64,000 bases of DNA from Clostridiales bacterium (GCA_021204175.1 JAJPZT010000017.1:1-64000), one strand, 5' to 3'. Counted from the stretch's first letter, positions 50,694 to 60,684 are shown. Notes: a model not told the origin generated them from the sequence alone. Numbers and translations: made by a program.

Positions 50694-52535
50694 TTATTCC
50701 TCCGAAAAATCTATTTTGTTAAGGGCACAGCCTGCGCCTAATAATATCCAGAAAAAGGGCGCTACGCTGACACTGCTGTCTGTGGTGAACTGTGTGGCAA
50801 GGTAAGCCAAAATTCCCCACAGAAGTCCGAACCTTATTACGTTTATTACGCCTTTGGTCTGAATAAGCTTTTTAACCGTCATTATAAAGTATATAACCAT
50901 TGCCCCGATAAAAGCAATAAGAGAAAATACGCCTGTGTTTACGGCAATCTGCAAATACATATTATGGGGCTTGTCAACGATTGTGTAAGGGTTGCCCAAA
51001 AATTCACATTTGCCAACAAGGTCTGTCTGAGGGAACTCCAAAACGAAGCAGTCCGCCCCTGCTCCCAAAAGGAATGTTTTTACATTCAGCAGAAGGGGAA
51101 GAGTTCTCGACCAAATATAACCTCTGCTTGAACCCAAATATTCAAGACCCTCAAAGCCTATGTGTTTGACCTCTGTGTTTATGTCATAGCTGTCGCCGTT
51201 TCTTATTACGGCGGTTAAACCGTTTTCCGTTTCTCTGAACATAAAGTCATATTGAGTAAGCCCGTCATAGGCTTCAAAATAAATTATATCGTTTGAGAAT
51301 ATAACAGAGGTTCTCTGCAGCGGCGAAACATCGTAGCTGTAGGTTATAACTCCGTCCTCTTCTGTTACATCGTTGTAGGAAAGCTCCTCTCCGTTAAGCT
51401 TAAGAACAGGCTCGTCTCCGACCTCAGAAACTCTTATTTCGCCTATCTCCGAAACTATTGCTCCTTCATTCCCGTCGATGTAAAATGTTTTCCAAAAATA
51501 AGGGCTTTCCTGAGTGGTTTTTCCGCTTAATGTGTCAAAAATAACCTTCACCTTGTTTAAGCTGAAGCCGCTGTCAAGGCTTAAAACACCTGCGCCTAAT
51601 ATACATATAAGAACGAAAGCCACTGCAAATGTGCCGACTTTTGCCGCACTTAAGCCCTTAAACATTTTTTTCTTAAAGGCTAAAACAACGGCTGTTATAA
51701 CCATAACAAAAGCTGAAGCCAAAAGACCCAAAACAGCGCCGGCTGAACCGCTGCCGATTACGTTTAAAAGGCTTAAAAGAGCCAAAGCCGCCGAGCAGTA
51801 TTTAAATGGACTTTTAACAGGCAGCCCCACTGCGGCAACGGCAAATATGGGAAGAAGCAGAGCAAAGGCACTGCCGACGCAGTTGGGGTTATAAAGTGTA
51901 GAATAAATTGTCTGATATTTTACTGTTAGCTTATAGCCTTCAACATATTTACTGCCGTAAACCAGCTTAGCCATAAAGTCGGTTTTGAAAATGTCGAAGC
52001 CGAAAAACTGACCTGCGCCTATAAGCCCCAATAAAAGGGTTGACACCATAAAACAGCCGAAAATGAATTTAAGCCTTTTGGGGTTTTTGACATAGTGAAG
52101 AGCTACCGCAAAAAGGGCAAAGTAGCACAAAAGCATTATAATGCCTTCATATCTTTCCGTTACGCCGTGAACCGCCACATATTTATATGAGGAAAAGAGA
52201 GCCGAAAGCAGCCCCAAGCCCATGTAGGCGGAAAGACATATAAAAACGGGGTTTTTAAACTGAAGCTTCTTTCCCTCCAAGTTAGTTAAAAAGTCAAGGG
52301 CAATTATAATAAGCATTATAACTACAGTCAAAATTACAGCACAGCTTTTCATATAGATGAAAACGTCGTTGCTGACTGTGCTGCTTCTAATTGTTCCCTG
52401 CTCGTATGAGGATATTTTAACGGAAGCAAGCCTTACAATCAGGGGAACAACCGCTATCATAAAGGCAAACAGGGCTGAAACCGCTGCGTTTGTAAGGTTT
52501 ATGTTATTTTTTTTATTTTTGTTTTTTTCGTCCAA
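50694..52535 (-). CDS. O-antigen ligase/polymerase (Wzy-like) membrane protein
   Basis: A 613-residue protein with about 10-12 transmembrane helices and a large extracytoplasmic insertion (roughly 330-480). The conserved ligase-type segment is LLGAGADCFVLEFPQ...DKPHNMYLQIAVNTGVFSLIAF, with the H-N in PHNMYLQ typical of Wzy/WaaL-family proteins. It joins polysaccharide repeat units or ligates glycan outside the membrane. Translation appears to start at TTG 52535, 9 nt after AGGAGC. It is the first gene of the leftward operon. Confidence 0.85.
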   Translation of the reverse strand: MDEKNKNKKNNINLTNAAVSALFAFMIAVVPLIVRLASVKISSYEQGTIRSSTVSNDVFIYMKSCAVILTVVIMLIIIALDFLTNLEGKKLQFKNPVFICLSAYMGLGLLSALFSSYKYVAVHGVTERYEGIIMLLCYFALFAVALHYVKNPKRLKFIFGCFMVSTLLLGLIGAGQFFGFDIFKTDFMAKLVYGSKYVEGYKLTVKYQTIYSTLYNPNCVGSAFALLLPIFAVAAVGLPVKSPFKYCSAALALLSLLNVIGSGSAGAVLGLLASAFVMVITAVVLAFKKKMFKGLSAAKVGTFAVAFVLICILGAGVLSLDSGFSLNKVKVIFDTLSGKTTQESPYFWKTFYIDGNEGAIVSEIGEIRVSEVGDEPVLKLNGEELSYNDVTEEDGVITYSYDVSPLQRTSVIFSNDIIYFEAYDGLTQYDFMFRETENGLTAVIRNGDSYDINTEVKHIGFEGLEYLGSSRGYIWSRTLPLLLNVKTFLLGAGADCFVLEFPQTDLVGKCEFLGNPYTIVDKPHNMYLQIAVNTGVFSLIAFIGAMVIYFIMTVKKLIQTKGVINVIRFGLLWGILAYLATQFTTDSSVSVAPFFWILLGAGCALNKIDFSEE

Positions 52536-52615
52536 AATGTATTAGCTCCTATTATAATGTATTCAGTAGTTTTTAAAGTTCCTCTTCAAGAACTGTGAAT
52601 ATGTTCATCACTGTG

Positions 52616-52647
52616 AAAAAGGTGCAGCGGTTGAGCTGCTGCACCTC
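52616..52647 (-). terminator. Intrinsic terminator of the Rpn remnant
   Basis: On the minus strand AGGTGCAGC pairs with GCTGCACCT, followed by TTTTTTC, 48 nt beyond the stop at 52695. Confidence 0.75.
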
Positions 52648-52694
52648 TGCAGTTATTCATTGGCAAATTTTAGGTTGTTTTTTCTTTGGGACAA

Positions 52695-52973
52695 TTACTC
52701 ACTTGCTAATTGAAGGCTGCTTGATAAACGAGCCTTAATTTCATTAATTTTTTCCAAAGATAAATGAGTATATTTGCTGATTTTTGAAAGATCCTCATTT
52801 TCTTTAAGCATCTCAATTGCAACAGCTTCCTTGCTTTCTGCTCTGCTCTCTTTTTTAAGATCACGTATATACATTTCGTAAATCTCTTCTTGACTGTATA
52901 AACTAATCATAATATTCGCAACCTCCTTTTTATTTTCAACTAAAATTCTTCCGAACTCAGCTGTTTTTTTAAG
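52695..52973 (-). pseudogene. Rpn-family C-terminal fragment (duplicate)
   Basis: The frame encodes AEFGRILVENKKEVANIMIS and then a 71-residue tail (LYSQEEIYEMYIRDLKKES to SSLQLASE) that is nearly the same as the tail of the adjacent gene at 52982-53467. It has no upstream nuclease domain. It is the remnant of a second, tandem Rpn paralogue. A short peptide from ATG 52910 could be made, since GGAGG lies upstream. Confidence 0.65.
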
Positions 52974-52981
52974 TGGGAAAA

Positions 52982-53863
52982 TTATTCACTTGCTAATTGA
53001 AGGCTGTTTGTTAAACGTTCCTTGATTTCGTTAATTTTTTCTAAAGAAAAGTGTGTAAACTTGCTGATTTTTGAAGGATCTTCATTATCTTTGAGCATTT
53101 CTATAACAACATCTTCCTTGCCTTCTTCCTTGCCTTCTTCCTTGCCTTCTGCTTTGCTCTCTTTTTTAAGATCACGTATATACATTTCGTAAATCTCTTC
53201 TTGACTGTATAAACTAATCATAATATTCGCTACCTCCTTTTCATGCTCTTTGAGAAATTCTTTCAGAATATCATAGCTTTCGCAAATCCTCAAGGTTTCC
53301 TCAACTGCTTTTCTTGTATATCCGTACATTTTAACCTGTTTATCGAGAACCTTCGTAAACAGTATATACTGCTCAATAATACCTTTGCTGTTCTTCTCGG
53401 TTATTATCCTTACTCTTACCTCTATGGCAGTTTCTTCACCGCCGAAAAACTCATCAGACAATGTCAAAACGTCCTTGTCTGTTTTGGTGTCGCAGCTGAA
53501 AATAACATACAGCTCCGGTTTTGGGATTATAACAGGCTTTGTTCCATACAGGTTTTGTTCGGTTTACTTAAAATGCTCCTGATAGGTGTGAGCAAGGTAC
53601 ATAAAGCTTCTCACGATGATATTTACAGAAGCGGTTGACTGCGCTTCCACAAGAATAAACAGCTTATCCTTTACGGAAAAGCCCAAATCGTTAGTTATAT
53701 CCTTTAGGAATATAGGCTCAAGGGTTATTGTCTTTAAGTCTTCTTCAGTTGCTGTTTTATCTTCGGGGTGGAGAGCCTGATACAGCTGCAAAAGATATTT
53801 TTTTTCACGAAACAGCCTTGTAAACACAGTATCCTTTATGTTTCTTTTTGCTCCGTAACCCAT
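52982..53863 (-). pseudogene. Rpn family recombination-promoting nuclease/putative transposase, nonsense-interrupted
   Basis: PD-(D/E)XK-type Rpn/PF12784 protein. The N-terminus (KDTVFTRLFREKKYLLQLYQALHP...) leads to FSVKDKLFILVEAQST, with the nuclease Glu/Gln region. The frame stops at TAA 53564-53566 after YQEHFK, then continues in the same frame with TEQNLYGTKPVIIPKPELYVIF and the helical tail, ending at 52982. The tail has a KEEGKEEGKEE run from a 12-bp tandem repeat. A single nonsense codon breaks a protein of normal length (about 293 residues). Rpn proteins are nucleases, some with proposed anti-phage roles. Confidence 0.78.
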
Positions 53864-53991
53864 AGCTTCTTTTTATTCCATATTTCGCAGTCACCTCACT
53901 TTTACGATTTTATTATACTATAAAATGAGGCTAATATCAACTAAAATGAAAAGATTTTTTTAAGACGATTTAATATTCAGTCAAAAAAAAC

Positions 53992-54018
53992 TTGAAAAAT
54001 GAGCCGAAATAGTATAAT
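53992..54018 (+). promoter_or_regulatory. Possible promoter of the topoisomerase operon
   Basis: TATAAT at 54013-54018 with TTGAAA at 53992-53997; the 15-bp spacing is shorter than optimal. It lies 64 bp before the topoisomerase B-subunit gene. Confidence 0.4.
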
Positions 54019-54081
54019 CTATATAGGATAGAAATTTTGTTTTGATAAAGTTTATTAAGGATATGGAGAATTTTTAGAAAT

Positions 54082-56061
54082 ATGGCTAAGGATAATTTAA
54101 AAAACGATTACGGAAATGAGAGTATAACAGCCCTTAAGGGGGCTGACAGAGTAAGGCTCCGCCCTTCGGTTATTTTCGGCTCGGACGGAATAGAGGGCTG
54201 CCGCCACTCTGTTTTTGAGATTTTATCAAACGCAATTGATGAAGCCAGAGAGGGCTTCGGCGACAGAATAGAGGTTGAGCTTTATTCCGACGGATCGGTT
54301 TCCGTTAAGGACCGGGGACGGGGCATACCCGTTGACTACAACAAAACAGAGGATAAATATAACTGGGAGCTTCTGTTCTGCGAGCTGTATGCCGGAGGAA
54401 AATATTTAAACAACGAAGGGGAAAACTATGAGTTCAGTCTGGGACTTAACGGCTTGGGTTTGTGTGCCACACAGTACAGCTCAGAATATATGGAAGTCGA
54501 AATTTTAAGAGACGGCTATAAATATAATCTTCGTTTCGAAAAGGGTGAAAACGTCGGGGGTCTTAAGAAAACCGCCTGTAAGGGAAAAGCAACAGGCAGC
54601 TTTATAAAATGGAAGCCCGACAGAGAGGTTTTCACCGACATATCTCTTGACATAGATTATTTTAAAGATATTCTTCAAAAACAGTGCATTGTAAACGCAG
54701 GCTTAACCTTTGTTCTTACAGACGAGGCGAAAGGGGAAAGCTTTGAGTTTTGCTACCCCGAAGGCATAAAAGACTATATTAAAGAGAGAGTTGACGGAAA
54801 AACTATTTCCGACATAGTTTATCTCAAAACAGAAACAAAGGGCAGAGACAGAGAGGATAAGCCCGAATATAAGCTTAAATATGAGGTTTCCTTCTGTTTT
54901 TCAAACGATATTAACTTTATAGAGTATTATCATAATTCGAGTTTTTTGGAGCACGGCGGTTCACCGGATAAGGCAGTCAGATCGGCTTTTGTTTACGCCA
55001 TAGACAAATATCTTAAGGCTTCAAATTTGTATAAAAAGGATGAAAAAAAGATACAGTTTTCGGATATTGAGGACAGTTTGGTTCTTATAATAAATTCATT
55101 TTCAACTGTTACAAGCTACGAAAACCAGACAAAAAAGTCAATTACAAACAAGTTCATTCAGGAGGCTATGACATCTTATCTTAAGGAGCAGCTTGAAATA
55201 TATTTCACAGAGAACAAAGCCGACGCCGACAGGCTTACAAGCCAGGTTCTCGTAAACAAAAGAAGCCGTGAAACAGCGGAAAAGACAAGAGTTACCATAA
55301 AAAAGAAGCTTACGGGAAATTTGGATATAAATAACAGAGTAGAAAAGTTTGTAAACTGCCGAACAAAGGACGTAAGCCGCCGGGAGCTTTATATCGTAGA
55401 GGGTGACTCAGCAATGGGCTCCGTTATTTTGGGACGGGACTCGGAGTTTCAGGGAATTATGCCCATAAGAGGCAAAATATTGAACTGTCTTAAGGCGGGA
55501 TATGACAAGATTTTCGCAAGCCCCATTATTACCGACCTTTTAAAGGTTTTGGGCTGTGGTGTTGAAATAACCACAAAGCACAACAAGGACTTAAATTCCT
55601 TCGACATAAACAATTTAAGGTGGAATAAGATTGTAATCTGCACCGACGCCGATGTAGACGGCTTTCAGATCAGAACCCTTGTTTTGACAATGCTTTATAG
55701 ACTTACGCCTACACTGATTGACCAAAAAAAGGTTTATATTGCCGAGTCTCCTCTGTATGAAATTACCGCCGGAAAGAACACCTACTTTGCCTATACGGAA
55801 AAGGAAAAAGCCGATATTTTAAAGAAAATTAAGGGAAAATATCACATTCAGAGGTCAAAGGGCTTAGGTGAAAACGAGCCTGAAATGATGTGGCAGACCA
55901 CAATGAACCCGGCTACAAGACGGCTTATTCAGGTCTGCCCCGAGGACGTTCAAAAAACGGCAATGGTTTTCGATATGCTTTTGGGGGACGACCTTAAGGG
56001 CAGAAAAGAACACATAGAGCTTTACGGTCATAAATATATTGACTTAACCGAGCTTTCATAA
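54082..56061 (+). CDS. parE: Type IIA topoisomerase subunit B (ParE/GyrB-like)
   Basis: The 659-residue ATPase subunit has the GHKL motifs FEILSNAIDEA, DRGRGIPV and GLNGLGLCATQ, the transducer domain, and a TOPRIM domain with VEGDSAMGS and CTDADVDGFQIRT. The usual family text is EGDSAGGS and DADVDGxHIRT, so Gly-to-Met and His-to-Gln changes are visible; the metal Asp-x-Asp is kept. It acts with the A subunit to unlink or supercoil DNA. Size and pairing favour topoisomerase IV over gyrase, but the subfamily should be confirmed by phylogeny. The A-subunit gene follows after 14 nt. Confidence 0.85.
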   Translation: MAKDNLKNDYGNESITALKGADRVRLRPSVIFGSDGIEGCRHSVFEILSNAIDEAREGFGDRIEVELYSDGSVSVKDRGRGIPVDYNKTEDKYNWELLFCELYAGGKYLNNEGENYEFSLGLNGLGLCATQYSSEYMEVEILRDGYKYNLRFEKGENVGGLKKTACKGKATGSFIKWKPDREVFTDISLDIDYFKDILQKQCIVNAGLTFVLTDEAKGESFEFCYPEGIKDYIKERVDGKTISDIVYLKTETKGRDREDKPEYKLKYEVSFCFSNDINFIEYYHNSSFLEHGGSPDKAVRSAFVYAIDKYLKASNLYKKDEKKIQFSDIEDSLVLIINSFSTVTSYENQTKKSITNKFIQEAMTSYLKEQLEIYFTENKADADRLTSQVLVNKRSRETAEKTRVTIKKKLTGNLDINNRVEKFVNCRTKDVSRRELYIVEGDSAMGSVILGRDSEFQGIMPIRGKILNCLKAGYDKIFASPIITDLLKVLGCGVEITTKHNKDLNSFDINNLRWNKIVICTDADVDGFQIRTLVLTMLYRLTPTLIDQKKVYIAESPLYEITAGKNTYFAYTEKEKADILKKIKGKYHIQRSKGLGENEPEMMWQTTMNPATRRLIQVCPEDVQKTAMVFDMLLGDDLKGRKEHIELYGHKYIDLTELS

Positions 56062-56075
56062 GGAGGTTTTAATTT

Positions 56076-58262
56076 ATGGCTAAAAAAAGAACACCCAAAC
56101 AGACCGAGACTTATGTTGATAAATATACGGAACAGCCCATAACGGACACTTTGGAGCTTAACTATATGCCCTACGCAATGAGTGTAATCGTTTCAAGGGC
56201 AATTCCTCAAATAGACGGCTTTAAGCCTGCCCACAGAAAGCTTCTTTACACAATGTATAAAATGGGGCTTTTAAACGGCGCAAGAACAAAGTCCACAAAC
56301 GTTGTGGGGCAGACAATGAAGCTAAATCCCCACGGAGACGCAGCAATTTATGAAACTATGGTCAGGCTGACGAGAGGCAACGGCGCACTGCTTCATCCCT
56401 TTGTAGACAGTAAGGGCAACTTCGGCAAGGTCTATTCAAGAGATATGGCTTATGCCGCTTCAAGATATACCGAGGTTAAGCTTGACAGCTTCTGCACCAC
56501 ACTTTTTAAGGACATTGACAAGAACACCGTTGAGTTTGTAGATAACTTCGACGGCTCAATGCAGGAGCCTGTTCTGTTTCCCGTGTCATTTCCCAATGTG
56601 CTTGTTACGCCAAATCAGGGAATTGCGGTAAGTATGGCTTCGCAGATATGCAGCTTTAACTTAGGAGAAATCTGTCGGGGAACGGCGGCTTATATCAAAA
56701 ACAAAAATGTTGACCTTATGGAATATATTAAAGCCCCTGATTTCTCCACAGGGGGAGAGCTTATATATGACAAAAAGGAGCTTTCGGCAATTTACGAAAC
56801 AGGCAGAGGCAGCTTTAAGGTCAGGGCAAAATACCACAGCGACAAAAAGCTTTCTCTTATAGAGGTTTACGAAATTCCCTATTCCACAAATATCGAAGCA
56901 ATTACGGATAAAATAATTCAGCTTGTAAAGACAAATAAAATAAAGGAAATAAATGATGTAAGAAACGAGACGGACTTAAACGGCTTGAAAATTACCATTG
57001 ACATAAAGAGAAACACAGACCCCGACAGGCTTATGGAGAAGCTTTTCGAGATGACACCTCTCTGCGACAGCTTTAACTGCAACTTCAACATTTTGGTTGA
57101 CGGCAGACCCAAGGTAATGGGGATTAAGGAAATTTTGGATAACTGGATTTCTTTCCGAACAGACTGTATCAAAAAGAGAACGGCTTATGAGCTTGAGCGG
57201 AAAAAGGAGCAGTATCACCTTCTTTCGGGACTTAACAAAATAATTGTGGACATTGACCTTGCCATTCAGATTATAAGGGAAACGGAAAAAGAGTCTATGG
57301 TTATTCCCAACCTTATGGAGGGCTTTAATATTGACCAGCCCCAGGCGGAGTTTATTGCCGAAATTAAGCTCAGAAATTTAAACAGAGAATATCTTTTGAA
57401 CAAGGTTAAGGATATGCAGCAGCTTGAAAAGGATATTGCGGAGCTTCAGGGCATACTTTCAAGCGACACTAAGATTAAAAATATAATCTGCCGAGACCTT
57501 AAAGAGGTTGAAAAGAAGTACGGGGCTGAAAGGCGGACGGATATTGTCTTTGCGGAGGACGTAAAGGCGGCTGCTCCTGTTGAGGTCATTGAGGATTACG
57601 GCGTTAAGCTTTTCCTAACAAAGGAAAACTATTTTAAGAAAATAACCCTCAATTCTCTGCGTCTTTCAGGGGAACACCGTCTTAAAGAGGACGATGAAAT
57701 TGCTGTTGAAATCGAAACCACAAACAACAACGAGGTTATGTTCTTCTCTGACAAACAGGCAGTTTATAAGGTCAAAATTTATGACCTTGCGGAGTGCAAG
57801 GCAAGCGTTATGGGCAGCTTCTTAAACAATATTCTGCCTATGGAAAGCGATGAAAAAATTGTGTTTATGGCTGTTCCCGGTGAAAGCTACGCAGGGGAAA
57901 TTATTTTTGCCTTTGAAAACGGAAAGGCTGCCAAGGTGCCTATGGAGGCATATAAAACAAAGCTTAACAGAAAGAAAATGATAAACGCATATTCAGACAA
58001 GTCAAAGCTTATTGGGGCAAAGCATATTCTTAAGGACGAGTGCCTTATATTTATTCGTGACGACAATAAGGCTATGGCTGTTGACAGCTCACTTATTCCC
58101 CTTAAGACCACCAAAAACACACAGGGGGTTCAGGCGTTTACGCTTAAGAAAAATTCTGTTTTGAAGGCTATGATGCTTGCGTCAGAAGCTGAAGGGATTG
58201 ACCCCAAGGCTTACAGACAGACTAAAATCCCCTCAACGGGAAAATTTATAAAGGGTGAGTAA
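56076..58262 (+). CDS. parC: Type IIA topoisomerase subunit A (ParC/GyrA-like)
   Basis: The 728-residue breakage-reunion subunit has YAMSVIVSRAIPQIDGFKPAHRKLLY, the QTMKLNPHGDAAIYETMVR winged-helix region and the catalytic tyrosine in AASRYTEV. A coiled coil (about 390-480) and a C-terminal beta-propeller region follow; the latter lacks a clear GyrA box (QRRGGKG). Absence of the box supports a decatenating topoisomerase IV. AGGAGG precedes the ATG. It is co-transcribed with the B subunit, and the next gene overlaps or abuts its stop. Confidence 0.87.
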   Translation: MAKKRTPKQTETYVDKYTEQPITDTLELNYMPYAMSVIVSRAIPQIDGFKPAHRKLLYTMYKMGLLNGARTKSTNVVGQTMKLNPHGDAAIYETMVRLTRGNGALLHPFVDSKGNFGKVYSRDMAYAASRYTEVKLDSFCTTLFKDIDKNTVEFVDNFDGSMQEPVLFPVSFPNVLVTPNQGIAVSMASQICSFNLGEICRGTAAYIKNKNVDLMEYIKAPDFSTGGELIYDKKELSAIYETGRGSFKVRAKYHSDKKLSLIEVYEIPYSTNIEAITDKIIQLVKTNKIKEINDVRNETDLNGLKITIDIKRNTDPDRLMEKLFEMTPLCDSFNCNFNILVDGRPKVMGIKEILDNWISFRTDCIKKRTAYELERKKEQYHLLSGLNKIIVDIDLAIQIIRETEKESMVIPNLMEGFNIDQPQAEFIAEIKLRNLNREYLLNKVKDMQQLEKDIAELQGILSSDTKIKNIICRDLKEVEKKYGAERRTDIVFAEDVKAAAPVEVIEDYGVKLFLTKENYFKKITLNSLRLSGEHRLKEDDEIAVEIETTNNNEVMFFSDKQAVYKVKIYDLAECKASVMGSFLNNILPMESDEKIVFMAVPGESYAGEIIFAFENGKAAKVPMEAYKTKLNRKKMINAYSDKSKLIGAKHILKDECLIFIRDDNKAMAVDSSLIPLKTTKNTQGVQAFTLKKNSVLKAMMLASEAEGIDPKAYRQTKIPSTGKFIKGE

Positions 58263-58263
58263 T

Positions 58264-58944
58264 TTGGAAGAACACAAAATCGCAATTATTTCCGACACTC
58301 ACGGAATTTTAAGAGATGACGTTAAGGAATATATAAGGGACTGCGAATATATTTTTCACGCAGGAGATATAGGCAGCCCCGAGATTTTGGCTGACCTTAA
58401 GGCAATTGCAAAAACCTATGCAGTAAGGGGCAACGCAGACGGAAATTGGGCTGAAAATTTGCCGGAAAGCATCAGTGTTGAGCTTTTCGGCTTCGGCTTC
58501 TATGTTATTCACGATAAAAAGAAGATTAAAAAAGATTTATCCGGCACTGATTTTGTAATCTGCGGTCATTCTCACAAATTTGAAATAACAGAAACAGACG
58601 GCACTGTCTTTTTAAACAGCGGAGGCTGCGGAAGAAAACGCTTTAATCTGCCCCTGACCATAATGATTTTGACACTGTTTCCCCAAAGCCGCACCTATAA
58701 AACCGAAAGGATTGACTTAGAAAAAGCACCTCAAAAATCCTTAAAGCAGGGGGAAATAAAGAAGCTTGACAGGCTTATTGACAGAACCGTTAAATTTATA
58801 GAAAAGGGTAAAACTGCGGAGGAAGCAGCGGCTTCCCTTAAAGCCGACCCAAATCTCATTGAACAGATTTACAGAATATATTTGACCCACCAAAACATTA
58901 ACAGAGATGGCATTTTAAGGCGGCTCGAATTAAAAGACCTATAA
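58264..58944 (+). CDS. YfcE/MJ0936-type metallophosphoesterase
   Basis: A 226-residue protein with the calcineurin-like motifs SDTHG, HAGDIGSPEIL, VRGNADG and GHSHKFE, which place metal ligands. The last 70 residues are a helical extension (EIKKLDRLIDRTVKFIEKGKTAEEAAASL) not seen in the basic YfcE fold. It may act on phosphodiesters or nucleotides; the substrate is unknown. The start is probably TTG 58264, 7 nt after AAGGGTG; GTG 58255 lacks a ribosome site. It abuts parC and may be co-transcribed. Confidence 0.82.
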   Translation: MEEHKIAIISDTHGILRDDVKEYIRDCEYIFHAGDIGSPEILADLKAIAKTYAVRGNADGNWAENLPESISVELFGFGFYVIHDKKKIKKDLSGTDFVICGHSHKFEITETDGTVFLNSGGCGRKRFNLPLTIMILTLFPQSRTYKTERIDLEKAPQKSLKQGEIKKLDRLIDRTVKFIEKGKTAEEAAASLKADPNLIEQIYRIYLTHQNINRDGILRRLELKDL

Positions 58945-58974
58945 AGACCTATAACTAACCAAAAGGAGAAAGAA

Positions 58975-60336
58975 ATGGCAAAAAGAATAGATAATGTACA
59001 GCTTAAAATAGAAGATTACAAGTTTCCCAACAAGGGAACGGCAAAATATAACGGCTTAAAGGCAGAAATTCCCTTTGCCCTGCCGGGGCAGACCGTCCGC
59101 TGTAATCTGCTTAAAAAGAAGGGCAGATATATAACAAATTCCTTTACTGTGGAAGAAAAAGCCGATTACGAAATACCCTCAGACTGCCCGGCTTTCGGAA
59201 GCTGCGGCGGCTGCACCTTCAGAACAATGCCTTATGAAAAGCAGCTTGAGCTTAAGAAAAACACTGTTTTGAAGCTTATGAGTGATGCCGGAATTGAGGG
59301 CTTCGACTTTAAGGGCATTAAGGCAAGTCCCTCCGCAAATGAATACAGAAACAAAATGGAGTTTTCCTTCGGAGACACAGGGCTTCAGGGGGAGCTTGCT
59401 TTGGGTATGAGAAAAAGGGGCAGCTTTTACGAGGTTGCGGACGCTTCGGAGTGTAAGCTTGTTCACCCGGATATAACGAAAATTTTAAGGGAAACCCTCG
59501 ACTTTTTTAAGGGTACAGACGAGAGGTTTTATCACAAAATGAAAAAAGAGGGGGTTTTGCGCCACCTGCTTGTGAGAAGAGCCGCCTTTATGGGGGAAAT
59601 TCTCGTGGCTTTAATCACCACCTCTCAAATTAAGACAGACCTTGCGCCCTGGTGCGAAAAAATTTTAGCTTTGCCTTTAGAGGGCAGTGTTGCGGGGGTT
59701 CTTCATATTATAAATGACGGTGTTGCGGATGTTGTGAAAGCTGACAAAATAAACAATCTTTTCGGAAGAGACTATATTTACGAAAAGCTTTTGGGGCTTA
59801 CTTTTAAAATTTCAGTTTTTTCGTTTTTCCAGACAAATTCCGCCGGAGCGGAGGTTCTCTATCAAACTGTGGCGGACTTTGCAAAGGAGCTTAACCCCAA
59901 ATATGTCTTTGACCTTTACTGCGGAACAGGCACAATTGCCCAGCTTATGAGCCGCACCGCCGAAAGGGTAATCGGTATCGAAATCGTGGAGGAGGCTGTT
60001 GCCGCCGCAAAAACCAATGCAGCACTCAACAACATAACTAACTGCACCTTTATTGCCGACGACGTTTTGAAGGGGGCAGATGCTTTGACAGGCTCTCCCG
60101 ACCTTATTATTCTCGACCCTCCCCGTGAAGGTCTCCACCCCAAAGCCCTTGAAAAAATCTGCCGAAACTTCAATTCGCCCCACTTAATCTATGTCTCCTG
60201 TAAGCCCACTTCACTGACCCGTGACCTGCTGCTGCTTAAGAACCATAACTATGTCCCCAAAATAATGACCTGTGTGGATATGTTCCCCCATACCCCACAC
60301 GTGGAGACGGTTGTTCTGCTGACTAAAAATGAATAG
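58975..60336 (+). CDS. rlmD: 23S rRNA (uracil-5-)-methyltransferase RlmD-like
   Basis: A 453-residue class I SAM methyltransferase of the RumA/RlmCD/TrmA family. It has an N-terminal TRAM-like OB segment, the iron-sulfur Cys set CPAFGSCGGC, the SAM motif FDLYCGTGTIAQL, DPPREGLHP, and the catalytic cysteine in YVSCKPTSLTRDL. It forms 5-methyluridine in rRNA. The ATG follows AAGGAGAAAG. Clostridia often have several paralogues, so the exact uridine is not certain. A remnant of a second paralogue's 3' end lies at 61488-61544. Confidence 0.92.
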   Translation: MAKRIDNVQLKIEDYKFPNKGTAKYNGLKAEIPFALPGQTVRCNLLKKKGRYITNSFTVEEKADYEIPSDCPAFGSCGGCTFRTMPYEKQLELKKNTVLKLMSDAGIEGFDFKGIKASPSANEYRNKMEFSFGDTGLQGELALGMRKRGSFYEVADASECKLVHPDITKILRETLDFFKGTDERFYHKMKKEGVLRHLLVRRAAFMGEILVALITTSQIKTDLAPWCEKILALPLEGSVAGVLHIINDGVADVVKADKINNLFGRDYIYEKLLGLTFKISVFSFFQTNSAGAEVLYQTVADFAKELNPKYVFDLYCGTGTIAQLMSRTAERVIGIEIVEEAVAAAKTNAALNNITNCTFIADDVLKGADALTGSPDLIILDPPREGLHPKALEKICRNFNSPHLIYVSCKPTSLTRDLLLLKNHNYVPKIMTCVDMFPHTPHVETVVLLTKNE

Positions 60337-60373
60337 AAAAATCCTTTAATTTAAGGGAAAATTTAAAAATTAC

Positions 60374-60397
60374 GATGTCCGAAAGGGCATCTTTTTT
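60374..60397 (+). terminator. Intrinsic terminator of rlmD
   Basis: GATGTCC (60374-60380) with a GAAA tetraloop pairs with GGGCATC (60385-60391), followed by TTTTTTT. Confidence 0.9.
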
Positions 60398-60496
60398 TGT
60401 GTATTTTACGGTGTTTGGGGAAACATTTACTACCCCTCCTATTTTATTACTGCCCCTCTGAAATTCGATATTAGTGCAAAATTACTAAAAAAGTAA

Positions 60497-60523
60497 ACCT
60501 CCCATAAGAGGAGGTCTTTTTTT
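60497..60523 (+). terminator. Orphan terminator-like hairpin
   Basis: ACCTCC (60497-60502) pairs with GGAGGT (60510-60515), followed by CTTTTTTT. No gene lies directly upstream beyond the rlmD terminator. It could end a short RNA or be a leftover attenuator. The rest of 60398-60684 is A/T-rich with a weak CAAATAT/ATATTTG hairpin (60574-60592) and no ORF. Confidence 0.6.
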
Positions 60524-60684
60524 ATGCAAATTTGTTAAAAATCAATAATTTTCTTTGTGTAATAATGTGATTACAAATATCAACAATATTTGCTAAAATA
60601 TTTTTAAATCCATTTTTTGTAAATATGTAAAAAGTTTTCATATTTAGGTGTTAGTATTTTTTTGCAGCGAAAGGAGGTGGGCGA

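Noticed and set aside
52536-52615. TATAAT on the minus strand just before the polymerase-like gene as operon promoter
   Set aside because: The start site would fall within or after the ribosome site and no -35 box fits; the real promoter is unresolved.
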